NCBI GenBank assembly: GCA_033782935.1
Contig: JAWQEG010000621.1
Coordinates: 825,001 to 889,000, forward strand
Source of the DNA: Petrolisthes cinctipes
Lineage: Eukaryota > Arthropoda > Malacostraca > Decapoda > Porcellanidae
DNA: 64,000 nucleotides
Direction of reading: 5' to 3'
Each line of letters opens with the position of its first letter. Position 1 is the first letter of the stretch. The notes beneath the pieces are model-generated. The model was given only the letters and a program-made list of their open reading frames with translations, was not told the DNA's origin and did not search any database. Shown here piece after piece: positions 33,148 to 44,603 of the stretch. The position numbers were made by a program, and so were the translations under genes.

Positions 33148-34228
33148 CCGAAACACACACCAATATGATTCATGTCAGTGGGAGGTTGATTGAGGGGTGG
33201 TGAGGGCTTGGGTGTGGCGTTTTATGGAAGCAGGGTAGGGAACTGTAAAGGCGTCTTCTATTTATGCCAGAGCAACACTGGTCAGGCAACCCGGTTGCTC
33301 GGGTCGTCAATTTGGCATCTTCTATTTACACCAGGCAACCCTGGTCACCCCAACCCGGGTTGGTCGGAGGGCAACCTGGAGCAACCCATCTCGATAGCAG
33401 GGTTACGTGGCGGTATCTGGCAACTTTTATAGGTTGCTCATCAGTTGATGCTACCAAAACAAACACTGGTAAGGCTTCTTACAGAAATATATATGATATT
33501 TTAGCATAATATGAGACGTTATCTTCAAAATACATAAAGGAAATTTGATTTTGAAGTGGCATGAGTACCCTAATCAGTAGCATTGGAGGGAAATGTCTAT
33601 TATTATGCACAACCAGCCACAACCAACTCAAGAGGGGGTGCTGGACTGAAGTACCGAAGAAGAGTTCTTCTTCATGTAACTGCAGTTTTTCCTCGCAAAT
33701 GTCAGCCTGACATACTATAGAAATTGTTGATTGAAATACTGGACACCAAAGTGTGGGTAGAGTAACCAGGAAATATTATTGAAAGATGTGCCGCTTTTTT
33801 ATATCTCTGATTTGTATTCCATTATTTTTATGATGAAATTAAAGGGTATCAGTTCATTTTGACCATGCTTGACCCTCTAATAACTTAACATAAAAGGCTC
33901 CACACACTGTTGTTTGTCCAAGTTAAGTCCCAGTAGTCTGCCTTTGTTAGATCTTGGTAATTTACCCAAGTTAGGTCCCAGTAATTTGGTCAGTTAGCTT
34001 GGGTTAAGTCTGGCTGATTCAGGAACAGAAAAATATTAAATATTTTATGGATTGCTTGCCAATATTACCCATCAAACTTCAAATAAGTAGACCCTGGGAT
34101 TATTTAAATGTCCAAAATTGTTTCGGTAAAATTATATATTCCATATCTTTTGCTCTATTTAAAGTACCCTGTTGTACTATTGAGGTGTTTCTGTGTTAAA
34201 TTTTTAAAACCCTATATATTACCCACAG

Positions 34229-34735
34229 GGTTGTTTTTATGAAGTTGGTTCCAGCTACAAAAGTTATGCTGCAAGAGGAACTTGTGTGTTGGAACCAGCA
34301 TATCAAAAACCCGATTTGGACCCCGATGACCCTGGTGTGCCATTACCTCCCATACCATCACCTGCTGTACCATCATCAGTGAATATACAGCCACTTACAA
34401 CAGCTCCAATTCCCCCAACAACAGAAGCAAGTGCTTCCGCTGGTACTTCACAACAAGGGACTGTGCCATCACATCAACTGCGGGTAGTAGGTGGAGGTTA
34501 ACTTCCACCATCCCATAATACTGAAGTGAGAAAGCTACTCACTTAAGATGTAGACTTACTTAAAGAAAATATTCAAGTGGTCAAAGACAGTGAAGCCAGC
34601 AGGGCAGACCATATGAAAGAAATTATTAAAGAACTGCAAAGTTATAATGAAAATTATGAAAAATCAAACTCACGATTAAGATGAAAGCAGAAAACGAGGC
34701 AACATGAGTCTGACAGTGAATAAAGAAATATCATC
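34229..34735 (+). pseudogene. Decayed ORF in the 2.9-kb TIR element
   Basis: After a possible acceptor (TACCCACAG) the frame reads GCFYEVGSSYKSYAARGTC, then a Pro/Ser/Thr-rich stretch (PLPPIPSPAVPSS) to a TAA near 34499. It continues in the same frame through two more stops with a charged helical segment (LLKENIQVVKDSEASRAD). Codon-like continuity over 170 codons with only three stops suggests a once-coding accessory protein of the element, perhaps a Myb/SANT-like DNA-binding protein C-terminus. I do not recognise a specific family. Confidence 0.5.
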
Positions 34736-35425
34736 CTTGATGCAATATGTATATATACTAGTTTATTCTGAATGGCCCTAGTTTGTGTTGTATTTTTATG
34801 TACTGTACTGGTTTATACTGGCCCTAGTTGCTGGTTTATTGTCACAAGAGAATACTGTATCTAGAATTTTAAGTTGTTAAATTAATTCAGTTTTATGTTG
34901 TGTAGAGTGTGTGTGTGTTGGACTGGAGTTGGGAACCTGGTAAACCTAATGATATTATATATCTCTAGAGATCAGAATGTTAGGGCAGGGGATATCCTTT
35001 TCAACAGATCCCCATTCTTGTAGTAATTTATTGTTTGTTCCTATTTTAGATTTCCTTTAAATAACCGGTTTCCTGTTATGCTTTCCCTATTTACCCTGAA
35101 TTCCATTTACCATTTGGCTTCCCACAGTGCCAGAGATTAAATATACACAATAATAATCACAATCATGTATTTAATTTTAACCTACTTTTACAGAACAAGG
35201 TTTGCCATAAATGAAATCAACAGTTAAACCCAAATCATTATTTACAGAAGTACATTCACTATTGATTGGGTTTTTAATCATACTTGTAAGCATGCTCAAG
35301 TTTTTCTGGTACAAGTTTTATTGAAAGAATTACCGTTTTGTAGCAGTGTTGCCAGATTCGGCTAGGTCCTAGTATTTTGCCCCGGTAATTTCCATTACTT
35401 TACCACTGTTATTTCCCGATAGTTT

Positions 35426-35497
35426 GCCCAGGTTAGGTCCCGGTAGTCTGCCCAGGTTAGGTCCCGGTAGTCTGCCCAGGTTAGGTCTCTGTAGTCT
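35426..35497 (+). repeat. Three 24-bp tandem repeats
   Basis: Units starting GCCCAGGTTAGGTCCCGGTAG at 35426, 35450 and 35474, the third diverged. Related single units occur near the other end of the same TIR element (33926 and 33968), a pattern expected of transposase-binding sites. The TTAGGTTAGG at 35509 is too short to be telomeric. Confidence 0.7.
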
Positions 35498-35846
35498 GAT
35501 GCGGTCTAGGTTAGGTTAGGCTAATTTCAAAATGCCCCATTTGAATGGGGCATTTGCGGAGGAAGTGCCAAAGAAGAAAATAGTCTTAGAATGGTCTAAA
35601 TAAGTGGGTAATGAAGGTGGGAAAACCTTATGCAAGAATGGTAATTCATTCAATATTTAGTTTTTCTTATTGACTCTTGTATGAAAAAAACACATGCTTC
35701 TCCAATTTGTCGAGAATGGTTACTGTCCTATTTGCAGCCACAAATTATACTCCTTGCAATTGCAAAGTATAGTCTGCTGCACAGATCCATGAACAATCTG
35801 AGAGTAGCTTTTTAATGAAGCTAACACATGGCCAATGGCTGGCATT

Positions 35847-35956
35847 AGTCACATTTCCACTTGAGAAATCCATAACTACATTATCAAGTTGATATTGTAG
35901 TTATGGGTTTCTCAAGTGGAAATGTGATATTATGTTGATAGTATCAACATAATATA
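35847..35956. repeat. Two adjacent hairpins
   Basis: CACATTTCCACTTGAGAAA followed by CCATAACTACA is repeated inverted within about 85 bp (arms of about 36 bp, very short loop). Immediately after is ATTATGTTGATA-G-TATCAACATAAT, a perfect 12-bp inverted repeat around one base. Confidence 0.8.
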
Positions 35957-36189
35957 TGCAGGTAGGGAAACACTCGATTTGTCATCAAATTCTGAGAGTG
36001 CTGAACATAATGCTGGGAAAAACTGCTCTGCTGAGTTTTGTGATGCCATCTTCAATGTTTACAAACAAAGGAACTTCAACCCGGGTTGGTGGTCGGCGTG
36101 TTCTATTTACACCATACAACCCGGGTCTTTCAGAGCAACCCAGGTTGCCAACCCGGGTTGATCGAGTGGCATAAATAGAAGACGCCTTT

Positions 36190-37720
36190 GTAAGCTGTAA
36201 TGCAGAAGTCTTGGCTAGGTGCTATTTTTATGAATGCACAATATAGGTCAAAGATCATAGTAATACTTGGTGGGGTTTTTGTTTCATGTTCTACATCATA
36301 ACGATAATGATAGTTACTGCAGGTAAGAATAATATCTCAAGTGTGGAATTTAAGCACATCACCGTGTTGCTATAACATTCAACACCACCATTAGTCCCCA
36401 CAAGTCAAGATACTGTAGGCCCGTTCCTTCAAGTTAGTCATTGCATATTAATATGGTATTTATTTAGTGACGATGACGCAGATTTGTCAGTAACAACAAT
36501 GTCCAACATTTGATGAACATTAAAACAGTAGTACTGGTGTACTGACAGTTGTCATTAAAAGTTGTTTCTTAACAGTTCCGACTAAAGATAATTCATTATA
36601 TATTGTTCATTATATAGTGAACCTTTCACAACCTTTATTGTTCACATTACTTTGTGATCATAGATGGATTAGGTGAGGATGGAAACATAAATCATATATT
36701 TAAGGTGTTGGATGCTTCATATGTGTCGGAGTTGATGAATACAGTCGAGCTTCAAGGTGTTGGTTGATTCAGGGTATACATAAGTAAATATTCTGATTCA
36801 CTTTGATACAGATTGACTTGCACCTTATATGTGATTTACAATACCCTATTTATACAAGACAACTTATTTCATTAATATTAATTGAGTTTAGGCCATGACA
36901 ATATGATGCTAGTAACCACTACTGTGTACGCCAATTAATGTGTGTGGAGAGAGAGAGAGAGATGACTTTCAAGGTATTCGCTACTTTAACTTTAAATGTA
37001 TGAATATTGTTGGCATCCTCGCTCAATCCGTCTATAACCGCTTAGTAATGTCAAAACTGAAGTGTGTAAAAGTTTAATATGTAATGATAATAAAATATTA
37101 CCTCGGTCGGAGCAGTCAAATTTCATCGTAAAATATCAACAGTCATGACACTACTACCAATGTTCACAATGCTCGTAAATTGAAGATATTTGTTATAATT
37201 GACAGAAAATAAAGCCATCGTCATCACAATGATTAACTTGGTGGGACCAACCTATGGAAATTTATGAGGCCTGATTTTAATGTTATGTTTTAGGAACATT
37301 GTGACGTTTAAAACTTCACATTCAATATAATTTACTTATTATGTGTATTAACTATCATTAACGTTATGATGTAGAACATGAAATATTAATTAAAACCAAG
37401 ATGCGCTGCTAATAGCTGGCATATACTAAACATTCATAGAGACATCTGGCCGAGACCAGCTTCTGCCTCACCAACCCAGCATTTCTTTTACCGTTTGAGA
37501 GCATAATATACTGATAACAAACAATAACTAATAACTTTACTAACATCACAATGTTGTGGTCTACCAGTGTCATGTTTGTTATGTAACAGATTTATATAGT
37601 TGACATATAATTTAGTACAGCATTACTGCTTACAATCCTCTCATTAACTTTCCTCCTTAAAACACGCACAACTCCATTACCAAGCCTACACCCCTCCATT
37701 ACCATCCCCACGATTTACTC
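36190..37720. other. IR intron sequence, nothing recognised
   Basis: AT-rich with a short (GA)n at 36950-36961. No supported gene, TIR or LINE sequence. Confidence 0.5.
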
Positions 37721-37792
37721 CTGGAGGTTCACACCTTGTGGGGTACAAACATTGACAATACTGGAGTGATGAACGTGGCAGTGGAGGAGACT
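37721..37792 (+). pseudogene. Antisense exon-like copy related to the IR 87-nt exon
   Basis: Plus-strand LEVHTLWGTNIDNTGVMN...VEET matches the 33058-33147 copy at most bases and is followed by GTACGT, a plausible donor. It lacks the first quarter of the exon and has no acceptor. It is on the strand opposite to the IR gene. Confidence 0.6.
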
Positions 37793-37970
37793 GTACGTTT
37801 TACATGTGTGTATGTCTGTGCGTACGTGTTTTCTTTGATGTGGAAACTTGTTAGTTTTTGTCAAAAACCGAAAGAGTAAATCCTTTCATATCAGAATGAC
37901 CATAAGTTTGTGTTATAATGCATTATTTGTGCAGAGTGTTCAATTTATTGATGGCAAAATTTCAATTAAC

Positions 37971-38123
37971 CTTCATGGTTCGCACAATAGGCTGGCTGTA
38001 TTCACTGTTGATCTGGGCCATAAATTGTTCAGCGTTGTGAAAACTTGTGAGGTACCCAGCCCGCCCTTCCTTCACTAATAACTCAGGCTCCGTTGGCATG
38101 GAGACAAATTTCTTACCTAGTTC
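37971..38123 (-). CDS. IR gene exon: S2 lobe, first part
   Basis: 153 nt, 51 codons, phase 0, acceptor TTATTTCCATTCCAG and donor GTTAAT. It encodes MPTEPELLVKEGRAGYLTSF and HNAEQFMAQ. The AGYL-x-S-x-x-x-A pattern is that of the S2 lobe following the channel in IRs. In true glutamate receptors a Thr and an acidic residue of S2 bind ligand; the divergent motifs here fit the IR class, which lacks these. Confidence 0.8.
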
Positions 38124-39231
38124 CTGGAATGGAAATAACATTAAATATAAGCTATAATTATTATTTTATTTTGTCAAGGGCACGATTGTCATCAGGCAAA
38201 CAAATAAAAGTCTCTGGAATTCCAATGCATAATATATAACTTTATGTATGGAAACAAACACTACGAAGACCACTTTTGAACCAATAACCTTTCACTATTG
38301 ACATTCGCATAAAAATTTTGGGTTTTGGTGAATAAATCGTACGTAACGTATGTATTCATATATTGCTTTTCTTCCTACCTGATGACAAAGGATTCTTGAC
38401 TTTGATCTTCTCTTTCCTCATAATAGATAATAATATGGGGGCTCTGTACACTCTGTAAAATCTCTTACATCACCTACTGGTATAGATCTTCCTATCTATC
38501 CTTAAGCATAGTTTACACATACGTGAATAAGCACCGACGCCACGAATAAGCAAAATTTTGAATATTATTAAATATTTCAGGTTCTTCGACAACGATTCAG
38601 GTGCTTCGCCGGCAGTTCATGGTGCTCTACGAAAAGTTGGTAGGCATCCCAACTTTTCGGGACAGATGCTGAATGAAAAAAAATCGCAGAGGAACCGCAA
38701 GTGCACCTGCGGCTCGTCTGGAGCATTCCCCCATCATTTTGTAGCACCGGCGGCAAAAATAAACGTTGCAATACACCTCTGACCTCTCGGCAGCCATGCA
38801 AACACCGCTGAAGCATCAGCGGTGAACTGGTAATGTATCTTGGGACATATCGGTGACATACAAATATAAAATAATACACACATAAAAAAATGTATACTGT
38901 TTAATGTCTGGGGTGGAATGGGGATAAGTAGGGGGCAGATCGGGGATGTCGCCCCGGCGCTTCCCCGACAAATCTAACATGTCGCTCTAGTGTGAGGTCC
39001 TTGATTGTGAGTAAAATACTATAGTTTGGGCTTATTTCTTTAACATTATCTGTGGAGCGTACATTCAGCGAAAAAACATGGACGCTTGTTATTTCTTTAT
39101 ATGCTTTTTGTTTTTGTGTTTCGATTGAAAATTCATCAACTTTGTGAGAGAGGGCGATTTCCTAATAGTGGTGGTCATTTTAGCTGTCTTTTAATTATCG
39201 TGATTACAGTAATTGATTAGTACTAGATTAC
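38124..39231. other. IR intron with two short perfect hairpins
   Basis: CGAAAAGTTGG/CCAACTTTTCG (38630-38659, 8-nt loop) and ACCGCTGA/TCAGCGGT (38804-38823, 4-nt loop) lie in a 300-bp GC-richer patch (38580-38850) that could be a small element. Otherwise no gene is seen. Confidence 0.5.
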
Positions 39232-39567
39232 TATAGCTTCTGGCTAGCACAGTGCTAGAGTCTGCGGCTGCAATCCTGCGGCCCAGCGTTCGATCCTTGC
39301 TCGGGACACGATAAAAATCTTTCACTGATGCCAGAGGTTACCACCCCTGTGAGCAGGGGGTGGGGGGTTTGAGTCAGCTGTCTGAGGTCTTCCTGCTTAC
39401 GCAGCCATAGCTGAGGCTGACTCGGGTCTCACGTGGGTGGAGAGGTCTTTGGGCCACTCATCATCCTTGTGATGCGTGCTATAGTTGTGTTTCATACACA
39501 TAGTGTGTGATACACTCTGTCCCATTGACTGCCACTTATTGGCGGACCTTTAACCTTTAACCTTTGT
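39232..39567 (+). mobile_element. tRNA-derived SINE
   Basis: A tRNA-like head carries an A-box-like TGGCTAGCACAGTGCTAGAG (39241-39260) and a B box GTTCGATCC (39288-39296), the pair that drives RNA polymerase III. A non-tRNA body follows to a CCTTTAACCTTTAACCTTT tail (39550-39567), a short tandem tail typical of some SINEs. It is the only copy in the window, so family status is inferred from structure. Confidence 0.6.
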
Positions 39568-39719
39568 ATATAATGTTATGTAAGCCCGATTTGTCTGTAA
39601 TTTTCTTTCGTTATTTGTTGTATAGGTGTAGCCTCGCGAGTTTCCCACATCGACGTGGTGAGAGGCCCTGTGAGAGTACTCACGGATGGTGGACACATGA
39701 AATCCCTTCCATACCCAGG

Positions 39720-40660
39720 GACCAGAGGGACATGATGACGGCTTCTTTTCATCCCGAATATGCGAATTTCCGTCAGAAACACAGATACAGCCGGTTCGGG
39801 CTAGGTCTAATATCTGCTCTGTTACAAGATGATGACGATGATGCAGAGGAGATAACTTAGGAGGAGTTGCGCTGTGCTCTCTCTCGGGGTAGAGCTTCTT
39901 CCACTGGTAATGATGGTATTAATTATGATGTGCTTCAACAAGCTCCTAGGAACCCTCTACTTCGACTCTACAATCTTTGTCTTCGTGACGGTTGTGTACC
40001 ACGAGCCTGGACCAGCAGCACAGTAATACCCATCCCTCAGCCCAACACTGCGAAGTTCAGGCCTATTTCCCTTACTTCCTGTATTTGTAAGGTTATGGAG
40101 AGAATCTTACTCAATCGTCTCACGTACAGTCGCCAGCATTGCCGCGTGGTAAAGGGGCTCACATATTTAAGAGATTTAAGTGATTTAGTTCCTTAAACAA
40201 CAAAGTTCACTTCATGTACTAGTGTATCGAGGATACTCCATCTCACACACATGGATTGTTTTGAGTTAAATAATCACAGTAGTGCTACATCTCTGAATAT
40301 ATGTGTGCCCCTGTCCACGCGGCAGTGCTGGCGAGTGTACAGACTGCAGGTTTGCCTTTCTCCATGGCTGTTTGGTTTCCTTCCCCAATGGAGCACACAT
40401 CACTGCCTAGTTGACCTGTACTCTCGCCTCTCCAGGGAGAGTGTGGTGGCCTTCATTGACCTTCGAAGTGCCTTCGATGTTGCTAATAGAGACTTTGGGA
40501 TAAAGGGTTGACTTTGGTATAAAGGGTAATTTACTACGGTGGATTCAGGGCTACCTGAGTAACAGGACCTCCCGTTTGTTTTTCAGTGGTGCGCTCAGTC
40601 CTTTGCGCAGTCTTCATCTTGGTACGCCTCAAGGGGGTGTTCTCAGCCCATTGTTATTTA
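39720..40660 (+). pseudogene. LINE-B ORF2 reverse transcriptase, N-terminal half (B2)
   Basis: Frames contain ALSRGRASSTGNDGINYDVL, FRPISLTSCICKVMERILL, then after the MITE GFLPQWSTHHCLVDL and AFIDLRSAFDVANRD (motif A with its Asp), and TPQGGVLSPLLFN near 40620. These are RT motifs 0 to B in order. Frame is lost at 39860 (TAG), in the MITE, and at 40510. The catalytic YxDD is absent because sequence stops at the A5 junction. Confidence 0.8.
40127..40337. mobile_element. 211-bp MITE, second copy, in LINE-B RT
   Basis: Ends CAGTCGCCAGCATTGCCGCG and, on the other strand at the right, CACTCGCCAGCACTGCCGCG; TA at 40125-40126 and 40338-40339. Removing it with one TA restores LINE-B coding (NRLTY followed by RLQVCLSP). 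It has the same length and terminal sequence as 8074-8284, in the opposite relative orientation of the interior. Confidence 0.85.
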
Positions 40661-40945
40661 ATTGTTATTACCTGTGTCAGTGATACCACTGCTGTACAGG
40701 ACAGAACCAATGTAATTGTTTCAAAGAATATCCCAGCTCATATACCTTCATCTTCTTCTAACATATCAGATGCCTCAGGGACTCGTCTTCGGGTCCCAAT
40801 TACTGCCCCACGTACTACTCCTCGGGTTCGCTCTTCTTCTAGTGGCCCAGGATTAGACAAATCTTATTGTTTGAGTAAACCCTCAGGTCGAGGTGGTAGT
40901 GGGAAGTACCTCCGTGAGGCTTCCCAAAAATCAGTACTAAAGTAA
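40661..40945 (+). pseudogene. LINE-A ORF1, C-terminal end (A5)
   Basis: Ser/Thr/Pro-rich C-terminus of ORF1 ending REASQKSVLK with TAA at 40943-40945. The ORF2 frame lies at -1 relative to it and opens after a TGA at 40915-40917, so the two overlap by about 25 nt. 5'-truncated. Confidence 0.8.
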
Positions 40946-41892
40946 CACCGTTCAAGGTCCTTCAGTGGAATTGCCGTGGCATGCGTGCTTCTTGGGAGGA
41001 ACTGCGCGTTCTTCTCTCTAGCTTCTCTCCTGCATGTGTTTCTCTCCAAGACCCAATGCTTGGGGACTACATTCCTGCCAGGCCTCCAGCATACTCAGCA
41101 TTTTATTTCAATTCATTTGAAGGGCAGGGTCATCATGGTGGCTCTGCCATCCTAGTTCGTCGAGATATTCCATGCACGAGCCTGGAGCTTGACACTCCGC
41201 TCCAGGCTGTTGCAGTTAAGGTTTTTATGGACCGCCTGTACACTGTGTGCAGTCAATACCTTCCTCCCAGTGTTACAGTTGAGAGGGGTGATCTCAACCG
41301 TCATGTACGGGACCTTCCATCTCCCTTTATTTTATTGGGTGATTTTAATGGTCGTCATCCTCTGTGGGGTGACTGTTCGGTCAACCCCAGGGGTGTTTTA
41401 TTGGCTTCTTTTATTGAGGATGAGGGATTAGGGGTTTTAAATACGGGAGATGTGACACATTTTAATAGCCCTACAGGGACTTTTACCGCCATTGACATTT
41501 CCCTCTGCTCACCCAGTGCTCTGTTGGATTTTACTTGGAGAGTGTTGCCTGATTTATATGGCAGTGACCATTTCCCTATACTTTTAGAAGGTAACAGGTA
41601 TGAACCACAGTCTCGTCTTCCTAGGTGGAAATTAGAGAAGGCTGACTGGCAGTTTTTTAGAGAGCTAACTTCTTCGGTCTCTATTGTAGCCGATTTCGGT
41701 AGCTCTGACGAGGCTGCAACATATTTCACTGATATGCTCCACTCTGCTGCTCTCAACTCTATCCCTAGAACTTCTGGCTACCTCCCAAACGTCCTGTCCC
41801 TTGGTGGTCACCAGTCTGCACCACTGCTGTGCGGGAGAAGCGCGCTGCTTTCTCTTGCCTTCGTCGCAATCGTAGGGACCCAACTCTTTTAG
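40918..41892 (+). pseudogene. LINE-A ORF2 endonuclease domain (A5)
   Basis: The frame runs from before LQWNCRGMRASW to 41892. Motifs in order: WNCRG (Asn site), QDPMLGD (QET expected, catalytic Glu changed to Asp), GDFNGRHPLWGD, IDISLCS and SDHFPI. This domain would nick the genomic target. The first ATG (40981) lies after WNCRG, so ORF2 probably does not start there. A 1-nt shift near 41830-41890 moves the frame before RT. Confidence 0.85.
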
Positions 41893-43109
41893 AGGACTTC
41901 CGACGGGCAAGGGCGCGGGCTAGACGAGTTTTAAAAGAGGCCCGACGTGCATCTTGGAAGGCCTATGTGTCTTCAATTAATACTAAAACTCCACTCACCC
42001 AAGTGTTCAGGAGAGTCTGTAAGGTCAATGGAATTAAGATCATGGATGGTTTCACAGTGGCCAGTACCATGGCGGAGGCTTTTACAAAGGTCTCCAGCCG
42101 TAACTCTCGACCTCTGGCTGTCAGGCATGAGTTAAGAGCCAAGGAGGGTACTGTCCTGGATTTCTTAGGGAACGAGAATGAAAGTTATAACCATATATTC
42201 ACCCTGAGAGACCTTCATTCTGCTCTCTCTCTCTGCGGCGACACTTCTCCTGGGCCAGAGAACATCCCATATGCAATGTTACGACACTTGGGTGAGGAGG
42301 CGATCACATTTCTTTTAGCTTTATATAACAGAATCTGGCTGGAGAGTGTCTTCCCTTCTGGGTGGAGGGTTGCTACCATCCTTCCTTTCCTCAAACCGGG
42401 CAAGGACTCTGGTGCTGCCCTCAATTATCGACCAATTGCCTTGACCTCCTGTTTCTGTAAACTATTTGAAAATATGGTGAATGTCACACTGGTATACTTC
42501 TTGGAACGGGGTGATTTTCTGTCTCCGTCCCAGTCTGGCTTTCGTAAACACCGTTCAACTACAGATGCTCTGGTCAGGTTGGAAGCTGCTGCATGTGAGG
42601 CCTTTGCACGACATCAACACCTTGTCTGTGTATTCTTTGATTTAGAGAAAGCCTATGATACTACATGGGAATATGGCATCCTGCAGCAACTCCATTTATA
42701 TGGCCTGCGGGGTCGCCTTCCACGCTTTCTTAAGGAGTTTCTCAATGGTCGCAGTTTTTCTGTGAGGGTTGGTACAACCCACTCAGCATCTGTTGCACAG
42801 GAGGAGGGCGTCCCCCAGGGAAGCGTACTCAGCGTCACATTGTTTGCAGTAGCAATTAATGCCATTGCCTCATCCCTTCCAGACGGTATAGCTAATTCGA
42901 TGTACGTTGACGACCTAGCAGTCTGGTTTACTGCTTCCCGTATGTCAGTGGTGGAGCGGCGCATGCAGCTTGCCCTTGACAGGGTGTCACGTTGGACTGG
43001 TTCTCATGGGTTTCGATTTTCTCCTTCCAAGACAGTTGCTATGCACTTCTGCCGCATCCGAGGCGTCCACCCGGATCTGGACTTATTCATGTATGGTCAT
43101 CAGATATGA
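41829..43109 (+). pseudogene. LINE-A ORF2 reverse transcriptase domain (A5)
   Basis: An uninterrupted 426-codon frame with RT motifs NYRPIALTSCFCKLF, QSGFRKHRSTTDAL, VFFDLEKAYDTTW, GVPQGSVLSVTLF and MYVDDLAVWF (YVDD at 42903-42914). It ends at a TGA at 43107-43109 replacing a codon before CVEETRF; the thumb continues in frame beyond. Of all copies here this has the only intact palm. Confidence 0.85.
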
Positions 43110-44603
43110 TGTGTCGAGGAGACTCGCTTTTTGGGTCTCCTTTTTGACAAACGTTTGACTTGGGTTTCCCACTTACGTACACTTAAGGTCTCTTGCCTCA
43201 AGGCTCTTAACCTGTTGAGGGTCCTGAGCCATACATCCTGGGGGGCTGATCGGGCCACCCTCCTCAGCTTATACCATGTTCTTATTAGGTCAAAACTTGA
43301 CTATAGGTGTGAGGTGTACTCTTCTTCCACCGATGCCCGTCTCAGAGTTTTAGACCCTGTGCATCATACTGGAGTACGTCTGGTGACCAGAGCCTTCAGG
43401 TCGTCCCCAATCCCCAGTCTCCTGGTGGAAGCTAATGAGCCACCTCTTGATCTCCGTCGCCAGTCCTTGATGGTTCGTTGTTGGCATCGATTACATCGAC
43501 CTCCTGACTCCCTACCTTGCTTGGCGGTGTCATCTGATATCATGTCTCAGTACTACCTTATACATTCTCGTGCACCATGGCCCTTTGGCTTCTGGGTCAG
43601 GAATGCTATGGAGGAGATGGGCATAGATGACTTCCAGATTTGTCCTGTGAGGGTCCCCAGGGTGGCTCCATGGCTTTTTCCAGAAATTTTCTCCTGCACC
43701 TGCTTTACAGATAAGAAGGAATCTCTTCCTCCTCCAGTGGCTCGTTCCCTCTTTTTAGAACATGCCTTCACTCACAGGGAGTCCCTCCCTGTGTACACTG
43801 ATGGGTCAAAGTCTGATGCTGGAGTTGGCTTTGGAGTTGTCTTTCCTGACTTTTGCCGTGGAGGCAGGCTCCCTTCTGTCATGTCCATTTTTACTGTTGA
43901 GCTCTCGGCCATTTTATATGCCCTCCAAGTGATTTTCACTCTCCCTCAGCCTTCGTTTACTATTTTTGCAATTCCTGTAGTGCCTTGCAGGCCTTGTGCA
44001 ATTTTAACTCTTCCCATCCCTTGGTGTTGGCCATTCTTGAGTGGCTTGTCCTCCTGGGTCGTCGTGGCCGGAAAGTCACTTTTTGTTGGGTCCCGGCCCA
44101 TGTGAGTGTTGATGGGAATTAGTGGGCTGACGCCCTGGCTAAGGCTGTGGTCTCCAATTCCCGACCTCCTGACAGGCGTCATCCTGTTCCTGCAGTGGAC
44201 CTTCGACCCTACATAGATGCTACCGTTCGTTCCTGCTGGCAGGACAGATGGGACGCCGTCGGGGCTAACAAGCTCCGTGACATCCGCCAGCGCCTTGGTT
44301 TGTGGAGCTACAGTGACCTGTCCCGCCGTCCGTCTCCGCATTGGCCACACATTATTGACTCATGGCTTTTTAATGGAGAGGGCTCACCCTCCCTACTGTG
44401 ATGATTGTCTGGTCCATTTGACAGTACGGCATCTTATTGTAGAGTGTCCCAGCCTTGGGGACCTTCGTCGTAGGCACCTCTCCGAATACCGGAAGGGTGA
44501 CGGTTCTTACAGTCTCTCCCAGGTGCTCGGGGAGGAGGCTTGTAGTGTGGGAGGGAACACCCTCTCCTACGTGGAGGAGGCTGGCCTTCTCCACAAATTG
44601 TGA
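43110..44603 (+). pseudogene. LINE-A ORF2 RT thumb, RNase H and Cys/His tail (A5)
   Basis: FLGLLFDKRLTWVSHLRTL and the thumb continue to RNase H with YTDGSKSD and TVELSA (Ala changed to Val). A small deletion near 43967 shifts the frame at the SDSCSA motif. WVPAHV is followed by a TGA near 44104 and a TAG near 44120, and a 13-bp loss near 44327 shifts frame again before the CDDCLVHLTVRHLIVEC tail. Dead copy. Confidence 0.85.

Larger units (their letters stand above)
33247..36189. mobile_element. 2.9-kb TIR DNA element with subterminal repeats
   Basis: The left end AAAGGCGTCTTCTATTTATG is repeated inverted at 36170-36189. About 115 bp of subterminal sequence on each side is rich in CAACCCGGGTTG-like palindromes and repeats the TCTTCTATTTA(T/C) motif inside. 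Within it are a decayed ORF (34229-34735), clusters of TTAGGTCCCRGTAGTYTGCC repeats near both ends (33926-33995 and 35385-35500), and hairpins near 35850-35965. The flank repeat TGTA/TGTA is suggestive but short. A PIF/Harbinger-like assignment is a guess from size and the ORF type. Confidence 0.7.
39568..40660 (+). mobile_element. LINE-B copy B2, upstream part (RT)
   Basis: Reverse transcriptase portion of LINE-B ORF2, 5'-truncated near 39640, interrupted by a 211-bp MITE (40127-40337) and then by LINE-A A5 at 40661. The 3' part continues at about 44806. About 0.6 kb of RT, including the YxDD region, is missing between the two halves, so A5 arrival was accompanied or followed by a deletion. 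Confidence 0.75.

Noticed and set aside
35505..35522. TTAGG repeats resembling arthropod telomere DNA
   Set aside because: Only two to three units, inside the subterminal repeats of a TIR element.
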